The notes under the pieces are model-generated. The model had not been told where the DNA came from. It did not search any database and was given only the letters and a program-made list of their open reading frames with translations. A stretch of 64,000 bases of DNA. It comes from Alligator mississippiensis. Lineage: Eukaryota; Chordata; Crocodylia; Alligatoridae. The translations under genes and the position numbers were made by a program. Positions 11,700-23,481 of this stretch are shown one piece after another (position 1 is the first letter of the stretch; every line of letters starts with the position of its first letter). The stretch lies in the NCBI RefSeq assembly GCF_030867095.1, contig NC_081826.1:253312251-253376250 (forward strand), written 5' to 3'.

Positions 11700-12021
11700 A
11701 GAAGGTAGCAAGCTAAGCTGGCTGTGTGGGGCTGCAGCAGCAGAAGCACAGGCTGGCCCTTAATTAAAAAGGGGAAACTCCTGTGTGTGGCTGGGGAGCC
11801 ACATGGCAGAAAGGGGGCAGGGCCATGAGGCACATAAACCCAGAGCTTCAGCCAGAGGGTACAGTCAGATCTTGCGTGCTGCAGGGAGAGGGGCTCCTTG
11901 GGGAACCTGACTGCAGAAAGGAGGCTGAGAAACACCCTCAGAATCGACTTGTGAGAGTGAGCCTAGCACTGGAAACTATAGCTTGGGTAGGGCATTGACC
12001 CAGAGCAGGGAAGGACTTTTT
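11700..12021. repeat. Unassigned GC-rich repeat-like block, left of Harbinger element
   Basis: Composition changes sharply at 11700 and again after the Harbinger element. The purine-rich GC-rich sequence (GGCTGAGAAACACCCTCAG type) resembles the block at 15345-15900. The two may be halves of one older repeat, perhaps an LTR, split by the Harbinger insertion. No LTR ends, primer-binding site or polypurine tract were identified. Confidence 0.25.
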
Positions 12022-12531
12022 GGCCACCTCTACATGTGCACTTTACTGCAAGAGTAGACTAACTTGCTGCACAGTAAAGCTTCGCTGTCTACACATGCAG
12101 TGCTACTAGGCTACAATAAATTAATTTATGCTTCAATATGATAGTTCTGTCAGGGACAGAGAAATTTACTGTGATTAAACGCATGTGTAGATGCTGACTG
12201 CGGGTGTAAATTGCACCCAGTTAGCACAGCCAGTGGGGAGCCAGACTCCTGCCTGCCATCTAGCCATACAGCTCCATGTGCAGCACCCTCGTGCCCCAGT
12301 CAGCCTCTCTGTCACCTGACGCTACTGACTGGAGCCTGGGACTCACAACCCCCGTGCTTCTGCCAGCCCAGAGCTGCTCCCTGGACACCAGACCATACTG
12401 CCGCTGCCAGCTGCAGCCCCACACCACCACCTGCTTCCTGGGCATGCCCCGAGTCTGCTGCCAACCACCGTCATCTACCAGAGCTGCCTCAACCCCATGA
12501 CTGCCCACGGAGCCTGCTTCCAGCTGCCACC

Positions 12532-14106
12532 ATGTCAGGCCCCACGCCTGCTGACACCCAAGGACGGGGGCCGAACTGGACGCATGAGGAGACCTCTGAC
12601 CTCATTGCCATCTGGGGGGACGTTGAGGTCCAATGGCAATTTGCCTGTGCTACCAGGGCCAATGCCCATGTGTTCGAAGACATGGCCCGGAGGATGCAAA
12701 AGTGTGGTCACCGGAGGTCTGGCCACCAGTGCCGGGTGAAGGCCAAGGCCCTGAGGGCACAATATCTCCGCATTCGGGACCATAATAGGCAGCCTGGGGC
12801 TGCCCCTAGAACCATGCCCTTCCTCCGTGAGCTTGAGAGGATCCTGGTCCCCATGGATCCTGGTGAGGCTCCTCACGTGTTCTGCAGCACAGGCGGGCTG
12901 GAGGAGCCCATGCCAGGGGCCCCAGACCAGGAGGACTCTCCAGGTGAGGGCACCTCGGGGCTCCCACATCAGGTCCTGGTGTGCTCCTCACTCTCAGTCT
13001 CACCTGGCAACTCAGGCAGCCCAGGTCACCACCTGCCCCGGCTATTCCACAAGCGGCCCACCTGCAAGGAGGAGAGGGCAGGGATGTCCCCTGTGGATGT
13101 CAGCTCCAGCTCATCACGAGAGGGGACCACTGCTCAGCCAGCTACCCACTGTGCCTCACTGTCCCAGGATGCATCAGCCAGCCGGACCACATCTCCACGG
13201 CCAAGGATATCATCTGACTGCCAGGAATGGCTGCCACACCCTCCCGGTAAGCCTTGCATGAGGAGGAGGGCTAGGGGGAAGGGAGTGCTGCATTCATCTG
13301 TGCCCATACCAGTTCACCCACTCACCCCCAGCCTACATGTCTGAAGCCAGGGGCCTCACATTGGGGGTGGGGGCCCCTCCCTTCCTTTCAACTCCCCTGT
13401 GCCTGGCCAAGCTCGCTCCCATCCACCAGAGTTGCCCCCCTAATGTGTAGGGAGGCAAGACTTTATTGAGCACCCAGTGTGCTCTCAGCTGGGCATCTAG
13501 GAGCCCATCACATGAGGAGAAACTTGTCAAAGGCAGTGGTGATCTTCTTGGTTGCAGTGGTCAGACACTCATAGCATACGCAGAAGGAGGAACCAATCAT
13601 AGCCTAGTCTGGGTAGGGTATGGGGAAGGCAGGCTGCCTGGGTCTCTGTCTGCACATGACCCCCAAACTGAGGGCAGGTGGTGCACAGCCCCTCTGTACA
13701 CCGCATGTTATTTTTGGAATGTTGCAAACTCTACAACTAGTCCCTCTGTCTTTGCTTTGTAGCACCAATTGCTGGACATAGGGGAGAACCACCCAGCAGT
13801 AGTGGAGATGAGGCCACAAGGACACCTGCAGCTTCTGCAGGTGCACTCCAGATGCGCCAGCTCCATCAGCACCAGAGCCAGAATTGGACAGCTCTCCTTG
13901 AACGGCTGGTCACCATCTCCGAGGAGTGGCTTGAAGAGACTCGAACCTGGCACCGCCGCTGGCTCCATGAGTTTCGCAGGATGTGGCAGGCCATGGAGCA
14001 GTCAGACCGTGAAGACCATGAGGCATGGCGGGCAGAGAGTGAGGTGCTCCACACCCTCCTGCAGAGGCTGGTGGGGACCCAAGAGGACCAGCATGATCAA
14101 ATGTGA
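12532..14106 (+). CDS. Myb/SANT-like DNA-binding protein of a Harbinger-type transposon, two exons
   Basis: Exon 1 spans 12532-13246 and exon 2 spans 13763-14106; the 516-bp intron has donor CG/GTAAGC and acceptor TTTGCTTTGTAG/CA. Joining the exons keeps frame (phase 1) and gives 352 residues. The start at 12532 sits in an ideal GCCACCATG context, although the frame is open upstream to 12211. Residues ~15-110 form a Myb/SANT-like (Myb_DNA-bind_4 type) domain with NWTHEETSDLIAIWG, then CGHRRSGHQCRVKAKALRAQ. The middle is low-complexity Pro/Ser/Gly. Exon 2 encodes a charged, Trp- and Gln-rich helix from residue 269 (MRQLHQHQSQNW). In PIF/Harbinger elements the Myb-like partner binds transposon ends and helps bring the transposase to the nucleus. 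No transposase lies beside it here. TGA at 14104 may be premature, because the frame continues to 14223 with similarity to the other copy. Alternative: a host-domesticated gene. Confidence 0.7.
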
Positions 14107-14759
14107 TGGGCTGTGGCCACCGCTGAGGACAACCAGCACATCAAGGACTCTGTGCTGTCCTTGGTGGTGTTTGGTGTCATGCCCAACATCCAGGTCCTGG
14201 CACCAGCCCTGGCTGCCCCTTGACAGCTGCCTGCAGGCCTGCCTCGGGACCTCCAGTGGGTATGGCAGCAGGTGCAATGCCACCTGCAGTGGGCTGGGCC
14301 CCCAGCCTGTGCACCAGCTTCTGGTTCTCCAGACCCCCCGCTTCACCCACTGTCCTCTGTTCGCCCTGGCTCCATGCAGCCCCTGAGCGGGAGGTGGCCA
14401 TGGCAGGGCTGGCTCCCCACAGGGGCCCTGCTGGTCCCAGCCTCATGGAAGAGTGGAGTGAGCAGGCTGGACAGTGCCTGCCTTCATCCCCCAGGCCAGC
14501 CCCTGTCCCACCACAATTACTGTGAGACCCAGAACTTAGATGCTGGTGGCTTCGGTGGGGGGCACTGGGCACCTTCCTCCAGGCTCCACACCCTTGGTGC
14601 CTCCTCCCCACTGTTCCCCCCTGACCCTTGTAAATAGATGCCTGTAAATAATTCCACATGGGTGAGGGTGTTTTGATGGTGGTGTGCATTGGGGCTGAGG
14701 GATGGCTGTTGTTGGGAGGGAGGGAAGGAGGGGGGGTCTGTTGGTATGTTGGAGATGGA

Positions 14760-14765
14760 AATAAA
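14760..14765 (+). promoter_or_regulatory. Polyadenylation signal AATAAA for the Myb-like gene
   Basis: AATAAA is followed within 30-55 bp by GT-rich sequence (GTACATGTTCTTGTTGTTG), the usual downstream element. The relative at 31396 has the decayed form GATAAA in a homologous position, after a shared TTGTAAATAG segment. Confidence 0.6.
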
Positions 14766-15281
14766 GTTTGGGGCTTATTGAAAACTGTCCACAGTGTACA
14801 TGTTCTTGTTGTTGCAGTGTGGGATTGGCATTTGTAGGCAGCTGCCCAGGCACCCTACTCTGCAGGTTGGTGGAGGAGGTGGTCTGTGAGCATCTCACAG
14901 CTCTGGTGCTCTGGCCACCATTGCTGGATGGAGGGCAAGGAGCATCTATGGTACGCTGGGCACAGGCTCTCATCCTGGAGGGCTGTGTCAGCAGGCTCCA
15001 GACTGCTCAGGGCCAGAGAAGCATGTGGCTGGGGAACAAAGCACAGGGCAAAGAGCGGGCCTGGCACCCAAGTGGCTGTGGCTGGCTGCAGGCAGCTGCA
15101 ACTAGACTTTGGAGCTCCCCCAGGCTGCTGTGGCAGGGCAAAGCAGGGAAGCGGCATTCCTGGTGTAAACTGATGCTGTCCCAGGTGCACATGTAGATGC
15201 CGTACCCGGGAATAGTTTACTCTGGCTCAAACTGCTCTGAAGTTTATTGCTTTGCATTAATTGCACGTGCGGATGCATCTT

Positions 15282-15900
15282 GTAGAAGCAGTCTGCCGAT
15301 GCTTTGGTTATGCTGACGCGTGTGCGTTTTGCAGAGGAGGATAAGATGCGCCTGTAGGGGGTGGAAAGGAGACTACAGGAGTGCCTGAGGACTGCACTAC
15401 GTTTTGAGCCTTGCCAAGGGCAGGGGTGCAAGGCACAGAAAGGCTGAGGCTGAGAGGGCTGGAGCCAGAGCCCACAGGGGGTGATGCAGGCAGTCTGAGG
15501 CTGATAGGATATTGAGACTGAAAGGGCCAGGCGACAGTCAGTGGGCCTAGACTACTGTTCTGCAGCTAGAATAACCTGTAGGCTAAGACTAAGAAGGCTG
15601 AAGCCTATACAAGGGAGTAACTGGTGACAAAGTACCATCTGGAGGCAAGGGCCTGACTATCGGGGCTGCTAGAGGTCACGATTATTGCCCCTAAGGCACA
15701 AATGGGGTTGTCTTAAAGGGGAAATCCACCCCATAGGGTTTGGGGCAGAGAAGCCTGGAGGATTGCACCAAGGAAAGGCACCTAGAAAGAGGCTACCCTG
15801 ACCTCTGGAGGCAGCCTCCCCATTTAAAAGACTAAAGATCAAGTCATAGTACATGAGAGATAAGAGGTAATGGGAGACAAAAGAATGTGGGGAGGCAGGT
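15282..15900. repeat. Unassigned GC/purine-rich repeat-like block, right of Harbinger element
   Basis: Short purine-rich units recur (AAGGCTGAGGCTGAGAGG, GTCTGAGGCTGATAGG, ACTAAGAAGGCTGAAG) through 15345-15610. It may continue the block at 11700-12021. No ORF or LTR hallmark is visible. Confidence 0.25.
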
Positions 15901-17339
15901 CTTACCACCATGGGGCATCAGATGCTGGGCAGATTGCCTGAGACTTTCACACTGATGACCAAGTACCTCCAAGGCACCAAGTCACTAAGGCCCCAATTCA
16001 GCAAACCTTATAATTTGAGAATAACCATAAGTGTGTGCATAGTCCCTTTACAGTTGTTGGGATTCCTCACATGGAATTACATGTGGTGCTGGGTTAGGGC
16101 TCATGTTCACCATCCAGGAAAATAACTCCAACCCTCTATCCCCACTTAATTTGGTTCTGAAGATTAGCAATATTAGAAACATAACCAGCACATTTGTTTC
16201 ACAGGTATTGTCACCTGGCATGCTACCCAGAGGCATAACTGGCCAGTGTTGTGACCTGCACCTTGCACTTTCCCAGCTCTAGCTCTGGCACTGGCAGCAG
16301 GGAGGGCAGAGGCATGAAGCATAGGAGCAGCTGAAAGTTTGTTACTACAAAGGGGAAGATGTACCCCCCATACACACACTTTTTTGCTGCGGATGTGTGT
16401 CAACACTGGTTTTCAGTGGCAGAAAAAGGTGACATCTCCCTCTCCTTGCCCACCAGCAGCAAACCTCCAGCCACTCTTCCACAGCATGCCACCACTGCTT
16501 CTATCTCTTTCCCAGCATTGGTGCTGCAGCTGGAGCTGGGAAGGTGTAGGGTGCAGGGAGGAGCAGAAGATGGGGGTGGGGGAGGGAAGCCCCACCCCCC
16601 CACTTCAATCCAGTGCCTCCCTTAGACAGCCAGGTGGACCCATGCCTGTGCCCATGCCCAGCCATTCTTACATTACTGGTGCTACCTAGGGCTTTGCCTA
16701 ATACCAGCACTATCTTGCCAGAGCCAATGTTTGCTGGTAGGAATTTAATCAGTCATCATTACTGTTTGGCATTGTGCTTATGATGTCAGGCACAATCTGG
16801 AATGAATTTGTATCCCTCACAGAAAGGTAAAGGTTATGGTTACAAAAGGCTAAGTTACTTCTTCCCTCCACTAGGAGCTACTGGACCCCCTTTCTGCCAC
16901 TTCAAGATTTTATTGTTCTGAGCTGGTAAAGCGTCAGTTTCTTATTCTTTTGCAGTTGGTGTGAAATTGCTTTGGCAGTGCTACAGCACAAGCATGCAAA
17001 ATGCAATTTGGCAATTTCATCCTAAATGAAGAGTAATTTCAAACTGTGAAGCATTCCTAGCATTAGATAATGAGAAGACAAACCCGATGACTCACATTTC
17101 TGCCTCAGAAAATGTGTGATGAATAATGATATCATGGAGGTGTGAGAAGGAAGATGTATTGAACTTCATGAAGACATTTTAGACGGTCAAAGCACAGCAA
17201 GACCAAACAAGTCCCAGAGTGCGTTCAGACTAAATCTTTAGCGTAACATGGATTTAAAGAAACAGTCACTCTTCTCTCTCTTTTTTCTCCTGTAGGATGA
17301 AGTCACTCAGACTAGTTGCACAGCATAGCCTGATACTTT
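15901..17339. other. No recognised gene
   Basis: 16200-16690 is GC-rich with overlapping open frames on both strands and no domain, probably composition-driven. A dispersed-repeat flavour is seen near 16214-16250 (AGAGGCATAACTGGCCAG). The rest is AT-rich and unassigned. Confidence 0.4.
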
Positions 17340-18595
17340 GAGAACACTTAACACCTCTAAGATGACTAACCTGATTGCCTTCTATGATGAGATAACTGGC
17401 TCTGTGGATGTGGGGAAAGCAGTGGACATAATATACCTTGACTTTAGCAAGACTTAATATCATCTCCCACAGCATTCTTGCAAGTAAGCTGAGGAAGTAT
17501 GGGTTGGTCGAATGGACTGTCAGGTGGAGAGCAAGCTAGCCGGATTGTCAAGCTCAGTGGGTAGTAATCAATAGCTCAGTGTCTAGCTAGCAGGAAGTAT
17601 CAAGTGGAGTGTCCCCAGCATTTGTCCTGGGGCTAGTTTTGTTCAATATCTTCAATAACAATCTGGAAGATGGGATGGATTGCACCCTCAGCAAGTCCAT
17701 AGATGACACCAAGCTGCAGAGAGTAACAGATACACTGGAGGGTAGGGCTAGGATTCAGAGTGACCTAGACAAATTGGAGGATTGAGCCAAAAGAAATCTC
17801 ATGAGGTTCAACAGGGACAAGTGCAAAGTCCTGCATTTAGGGCAGAAGAATCCCATGCACCACTACAACCTGGGGACTAACTGGCTAGGCAGCAGCTCTG
17901 CAGAAAAGGACCTGGGGGTTACAGTGGACAGTAAGCTAGATATTAGTCAGCAGTGTGTCCTTGTTGCCAAGAAGGCTAATGGCATACAGGGCTGCATTAG
18001 TAGGAGCGTTGGCACCAGATTGAGGGATTATTCTGCTCTTTCTGCACTGGTGAGGCCGCATCTGGAATACTGTGTTCAGTTTTGGCCCCACCCCACTACA
18101 GAAAGGATGTGAAGAAGTTGGAGAGAGTTCAGCAGAGCGCAACAAAAATGGTTCAGGGGTTGGGGCACATGACTTCTGAGGAGAGGCTGAGGGAACTGGG
18201 TTTATTTAGTCTGGAGAAGAGAAGACAGAGGGAAGATTTGATAGCAGCCTTCAAGTACCTGAAGGGGGGTTCCAAAGGGGATGGAGCTGGACTGTTCTCA
18301 GTGATGACAGATGACAGAACAAGGAGCAATGGTCTCAAGTTGCAGCAAGGGAGATTTAAGTTGGATATTAGGAAAAATCTTCTTACTAAGAAGGTGTTGA
18401 AGCACTGGAATGGATTACCTGGAGAGGTGGTGGAATCTCCATTCTTGGAGGTTTTTAAGGCCTGCCTTGACAGAGCCCTGCCTGGAATGATCTAGTTGGG
18501 GATGGTCCTGCTTTGAGCAGGGGGTAGAACTAGATGATCTCTTGAGGTCCCTTCCAACCCTAATTTTCTATGATTTTATTTAATAGGTTCCAGCA
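17340..18595 (+). mobile_element. CR1 LINE, plus strand, 5'-truncated and decayed
   Basis: From about 17360 the translation resembles CR1 reverse transcriptase (AFYDEITGSVDVGKAVDIIY then LDFSKT), broken by stops and frameshifts. The active-site region has become SIDDTKLQ in place of FADDTKLW (17696-17715). The better-preserved C-terminal part runs in two frames, 17801-18112 and 18082-18495. The 3' UTR carries GAACTAGATGATCTCTTGAG and ends in TTTTCTATGATTTT. It is older than the copies at 19338 and 44112. Confidence 0.9.
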
Positions 18596-19337
18596 AAATA
18601 AAATTTCTGCAAACTCATGGGCATCTGCTTTTCAGAATGAGCCCCCCTTTCTGATCATCTCCCTTTTTGTACCTATATATTGATTATTACTGGAGGGACC
18701 AAAACACAACACACAACCTTTGTAAGAGCGTGCCTGTTTGATAGAACTAAAACATAAATGATAATTACAGAGTTCTTTTGTTGCTGAGTGCTTCCAGTGT
18801 CATAAATCCAGCTTCACATCTGGAAATGGGTTCTTTAGGCCTCAGTGTACATTCATCAGAAGGGAGGGAAGGGATTTTCAAAGGCATGAAGTGGAATTAG
18901 GCAGCCAGTTCCCAGTGAGTCTCTAAATTCTCTTTGTGACTTTGGAAAGTCTCCCTGCTAATGATTTTTTAATTAAAATAAAAGTGATGGAGGACTCTCT
19001 CATGGTTAGATTATGTGCAGGAGGGAGTACATCCTATGTTTTTAACATTCTAAGGGAGCTCCGGGGGGAGAGGTAAATTTTACAACAATGTATTTTTATA
19101 TTATACATATAATGAATCTTGAGTGAAGACTAAGGAATGAGGTCATTTCCAGAGGCAGTATAATACTTTGCATCATACAACACTGGTCCTACTCACATTC
19201 TCCAAACTCTACTGCAGGTATTGACAGTCAGCCTGTGGTTTTATTTTTTTCCAGTCTTTCTTTCACTCTGTCCTTCTGCCTCCTCTTACTGAAAGTTGGG
19301 ACCCACAGTTGGAGGAAATAAAATGGCTATATGGCAA
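18596..19337. other. No recognised feature
   Basis: AT-rich background between two CR1 copies. No motif is supported. Confidence 0.5.
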
Positions 19338-19439
19338 TGCTTTATAGATTCATAGATTCATAGATGCTAGGGAAGGGAGGGAGGACCTCAATAGATCATC
19401 GAGTCCGACCTCCTGCATAGGCAGGAAAGAGTGCTGGGT

Positions 19440-22305
19440 TTAGATGACCCCAGCTAGATGCTTATCTAACCTCCTCTTGAAGACCCCCAGGGTAGGGGAG
19501 AGCACCACCTCACTTGGGAGCCCGTTCCAGACCTTGGCCACTCTAACTGTGAAGAAGTTCTTCCTAATGTCTAGTCTAAATCTGCTCTCTGCTAGCTTGT
19601 GGCCATTATTTCTTGTAACCCCCGGGGGTGCCTTGGTGAATAAATCCTCACCAATTCCCTTCTGTGCCCCCGTGATGAACTTATAGGCAGCCACAAGGTC
19701 GCCTCTCAACCTTCTCTTGGGGAGGCTGAAGAGGTCCAGGTGCCCCAGTCTCTCCTCATAGGGCTTGGTCTGCAAGCCCTTAACCATACGAGTGGCCCTT
19801 CTCTGGACCCTCTCCAGGTTATCCACATCCCTCTTGAAGTGTGGCGCCCAAAACTGCACACAGTACTCCAACTGCAGTCTGACCAGCGCCCGATAGAGGG
19901 GAAGTATCACCTCCTTGGATCTGTTCGTCATGCATCTGCTGATGCACGATAAAGTGCCATTAGCTTTTCTGATGGCTTCGTCACACTGCCGACTCATGTT
20001 CATCTTGGAGTCCACTAGGACTCCAAGATCCCTTTCCGCTTCCGTTCCACCCAGCAGGTCATTTCCTAGGCCGTAGGTGTGCTGGACATTTTTCCTCCCT
20101 AGGTGCAGCACTTTGCATTTCTCCTTGTTGAATTGCATTCTGTTGTTTTCTGCCCATTTGTCTAACCTGTCCAGGTCTGCTTGTAGCTGTTCCCTGCCCT
20201 CCGGCGTGTTCACTTCTCCCCACAGTTTTGTGTCATCCGCAAACTTGGACAGAGTACACTTCACTCCCTCGTCCAAGTTGCTGATGAAGATATTGAAGAG
20301 TATCGGTCCAAGGACTGAGCCCTGCAGGACCCCACTGCCCACACCCTTCCAGGTCGATACTGACCCATCCATACGACTCTCTGGGTGCGACCCTCTAGCC
20401 AATTCGCCACCCACTGGACTGTGTAGTCATCCAAGTCACAGCCTCTTAACTTGTTTACCAGTATGGTGTGGGATATCGTATCAAAGGCCTTCCTGAAGTC
20501 TAAGTATATGACATCCACCCCTACTCCTGCGTCCAGGCGTTTTGTAACCTGGTTATAAAAAGAGACTAGATTAGTCAGGCATGATCTAACTGCTACGAAC
20601 CCATGCTGGTTCCCCCTCAGCATAATTTGTCCTGCCGGGCTCTCACAAATGTGAGCCTTGATAATTTTTTCGAAGACTTTGCCTAGGATGGAGGTGAGAC
20701 TGACTGGCCTATAGTTGCCTGGGTCCTCCTTCCTCCCCTTCTTGAAAATGGGGACCACATTGGCCATTTTCCAGTCCTCCGGGACCTGGCCCATGCGCCA
20801 CGAGTGTTCAAATATTACCGCCAGTGGCTGTGCAATGACGTCAGCCAGTGCCTTCAGTACCCTCGGATGGAGCTCATCCGGGCCTGCCGACTCTAAGTCA
20901 TCCAGTTCCTCCAAGTGACTCTGCACCATCTCAGGGTCTACGCATGGCAGTCTGGCGCCCTGCTGCTGCCTCTCTACAATCCCAGTGAGAGCCTTGTCCT
21001 GCCCCTCAGGAACACTGAGGCAAAGAACTTGTTGAGGAGTTCAGCCTTGTCCCCCCTGTCCGTCACCAATTGCTTCTGCCCATTTAGTAGGGGTCCTATT
21101 CCTCCCTGGGCCTTCCTTTTACTCCCTATATATCTAAAAAACAATTTTTTGTTATCCTTTACTTGGGATGCCATCCTCAGCTCCATGGTAGCTTTGGCCC
21201 GTCTAACTGCCTCCCTACAAGTGCGAGCAGAGACGGTATACTCTTCTTTGGTAATCTGTCCCCGTTTCCACTTTTTATATGCTCCCCTTTTAGTCTGCAG
21301 GCTGCTCTGGATTTCTCTGGTCAGCCAAGGAAACCTCCTGGCCCCTTTCCCTCTTTTTCCTCGCATCGGGATCGTCTCCCTCTGTGCCCGAAGGATCATT
21401 TCCTTAAGGCACAGCCACGCTTCCTGGGCTCCCATCTCTTCAAAACTCCTACTCTGCAGTGCGTCCTTGACTAATGGCCTAAGTTCATTGAAATCAGCTT
21501 TCCTGAAGTCTAGCACTTTCACCCTACTAGTTACCTTACCCACTCGACGTCTTATGGTGAATTCTATTATTTGGTGATCACTGTCCCACAGGTGACTACC
21601 AATCTGTAGGTCCCCTACCATACCATCCCCCATTGCCAATACCAGGTCCAGTAAGGCATTCCCCCTAGTGGGACCGTGTACCTCCTGCATCAGGTGGAGG
21701 TCCTGTACACAGGATAGGAACGTGCGTGAATGGTGGGACTTTGCTGTCTGTGTCTCCCAGCAGATGTCTGGGTAGTTTAGGTCCCCCATGACTACCGCCT
21801 CCTTAGTTTTTATGGTCTCTGAGAGCTGCCTCAGGAGCCCCAAATCTAGTTCTTCCCCTTGGTGTGGGGGTCTGTAGCAGACCCCTACCACCAAATCCCT
21901 TTCTCCTTGCCCCTCATGTAACTTAACCCACAATCCTTCTACTTTCTCCTCCTTCGATTCCGTCTTGATGAGGGTCGAAGTATATTGCTCATTGACATAG
22001 AGCACAACCCCTCTCCCTTTCTTCTCCACCCTGTCCTTTCTGTACAGCCTATAACCCTCAATATGTACTGCCCAGTCGTGGGAAGAATCCCACCAGGTTT
22101 CAGATAGCCCTACTAAGTCGTAGGTGTTTTCTGCAAGCAGGAGTGCTAGTTCATCCTGCTTGCCCATGCTCCTAGCATTAGTATATAGGCTCTTGAGCCC
22201 TGTGACTGGTGCCTTTTTTGCCCCCCAGCTCCGATTCCCAAAGGGCCCCTTATTGCTTACCTGCTTACTGCTTACCTGTGGTGTACTGCTGGCTGCCCCA
22301 TGGAT
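19440..22305 (-). pseudogene. CR1 ORF2: endonuclease-reverse transcriptase, broken by two frameshifts
   Basis: An APE-type endonuclease nicks target DNA and the reverse transcriptase copies the element RNA at the nick. The endonuclease part (to about 20974) shows LVGLSETWWDSS, VVMGDLNYPD and SDHQIIEFTI. The frame is open upstream of the first Met at 22167 back to about 22305, so the start is uncertain. A frameshift near 21010 moves into the frame with GNYRPVSLTS and IYLDFRKAFDT. A second near 20375 moves into the frame with VLQGSVLGPILFN and the catalytic SKFADDTKLW, followed by the conserved C-terminal segment ending at 19440. Apart from the two indels, no stops were found, so the copy is relatively young. 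The large plus-strand frames over this interval are antisense shadows. Confidence 0.9.
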
Positions 22306-22412
22306 TGCAGGTTCCTGATATTCTCCTTCAGGCTGGGCTGTCCTTGTGGGTGCTACATGGTTTGGTGGTCCATGGCTTCCCCCACCCTCATCATCCCCTC
22401 CCCCCGATGAGC

Positions 22413-23481
22413 CTAGTTTAAAGTCCGTCGGAGAAGATCCGCCAACCTAGAAGAGAACACACGCTTACCTTTGGGGGATAGGTGAAGCCCATCCCAACTG
22501 AGCATGTCTCTCGTCATGATGTGTAGGTCATTGTCCAGGAAACCGAAGCCTGCCTCGAGACACCACTGCCGAATACCAATTGGTATCGGTCTCTCTAATG
22601 CAGTTCTCGTGCCATCTTCCACGTCCGCTCACTGGTAGGACAGAAGAGAATACCACCTGTGCAGCAAACTCCCTCAGCACGCCGCCCAGAGCATGGTAGT
22701 CCGTCATCAGGTGATCGGGGCTTCTCCTGGCCGCATCATTAGTACCCACATGGACTAGGACCATGAGGTAGTAATCGGTGGGCTTGATCCTGGTCTGGAT
22801 TATTCCTGTCGCATCCTGAATCTTTGCTCCGGGCAGGCAGTAGACCTGTCGTGTTGAGGGGTCCTGGCGACAGATGGGTCCTTCCGTACCTCTCAGGATG
22901 GAGTCGCCCATGGCGATCACTTGACGCCTCCTCCTCTGGGTCTGCTTCGATCTCTTGACCTATTCGGAGTGTGGAGAATGTGGCGTTGGTTCCTGCCCAG
23001 AGGTTTCCTCCTCTCCTTCCATCTCCCGCAGCGTCGCCAGGGCCTTGTACCTGTTCACCAGTTGGACTGGAGGAACTGGTACCAGTTTACTGCGAGCAGC
23101 TCCGGTCCTGGATGTGACTGTCTGCCACTCTGTTGTAGAGGGCACTCCCCGGGGTGCTTCTTCCTTGGGTGCCTGGTCCTGCAGGGAAAGGAAATAACTG
23201 TCAATTTCATCCTCCGCCTCCCTGATCCCCCTCAGCCTGCTAACCTCCTCCCGGAGCTCCCTCACTTGAGCCTCCAGAGCCCTAAGACGGGCACCTGCTG
23301 GACAGGTGTGGGGGCCCCCAATCTCTGCCCCCCCCGGCCCTGCTGGGGATCCCCTGCAGGCCAGGAGGCAGGGGGACACCAGCTCCCCCAGGGGCTCAGT
23401 CTGGGTGGAGGCCTCAGACCAGCCCCGGGTAGGCATGGCCACCCGGGCAGAGGCCCTAACAGCACTCCTCGTTGACACCAT
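22413..23481 (-). pseudogene. CR1 ORF1, coiled-coil plus SGNH/GDSL esterase-like domain, broken
   Basis: ORF1 of CR1 is an RNA-associated protein. This one is the esterase class. The N-terminal 173 residues (23481-22960) have a heptad-rich segment, LRALEAQVRELREEVSRLRG. A TAG at 22960-22962 interrupts the frame. It resumes as a GDSL-type hydrolase with block I VIAMGDSILRG, block III HVGTNDAAR and, after a frameshift near 22565, block V SWDGLHLSPKG. Thus the Ser, Asn, and Asp-His positions of the catalytic blocks are all still readable. Frame ends at 22413, just upstream of ORF2. Whether the esterase activity matters for retrotransposition is not known from the sequence. Confidence 0.85.

Larger units (their letters stand above)
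12022..15281 (+). mobile_element. PIF/Harbinger-like element carrying a Myb-like gene
   Basis: The left terminal region begins near GGCCACCTCTACATGTGCA. The right end reads, on the opposite strand, GATGCATCCGCACGTGCA; the ends agree imperfectly. The left terminal module of about 190 bp closes with GCATGTGTAGATGC and a small hairpin (GGGTGTAAATTGCACCC). The same layout occurs at the left end of the 28019-33532 element. Between them lie a two-exon Myb/SANT-like gene and its polyadenylation signal. The transposase region present in the relative is absent: homology jumps from about 14930 here to the far end of the other copy. No convincing 3-bp target duplication was seen, so ends are approximate. 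Confidence 0.65.

Noticed and set aside
12211..12531. Upstream extension of the Myb-like frame to the Met at 12211
   Set aside because: The upstream part is low-complexity and lacks a good start context, whereas 12532 has GCCACCATG immediately before the Myb-like domain. Kept as 5' UTR or possible N-terminal extension.
11700..15900. An LTR retrotransposon split by the Harbinger element
   Set aside because: Only compositional similarity of the two flanks. No TG...CA ends, primer-binding site, polypurine tract or gag/pol coding was found, so it is listed only as an unassigned repeat-like block.
20915..21577. 220-codon plus-strand frame
   Set aside because: Antisense of the CR1 endonuclease domain.
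22921..23475. 184-codon plus-strand frame
   Set aside because: Antisense of CR1 ORF1, which has recognisable coiled-coil and family features on the minus strand.
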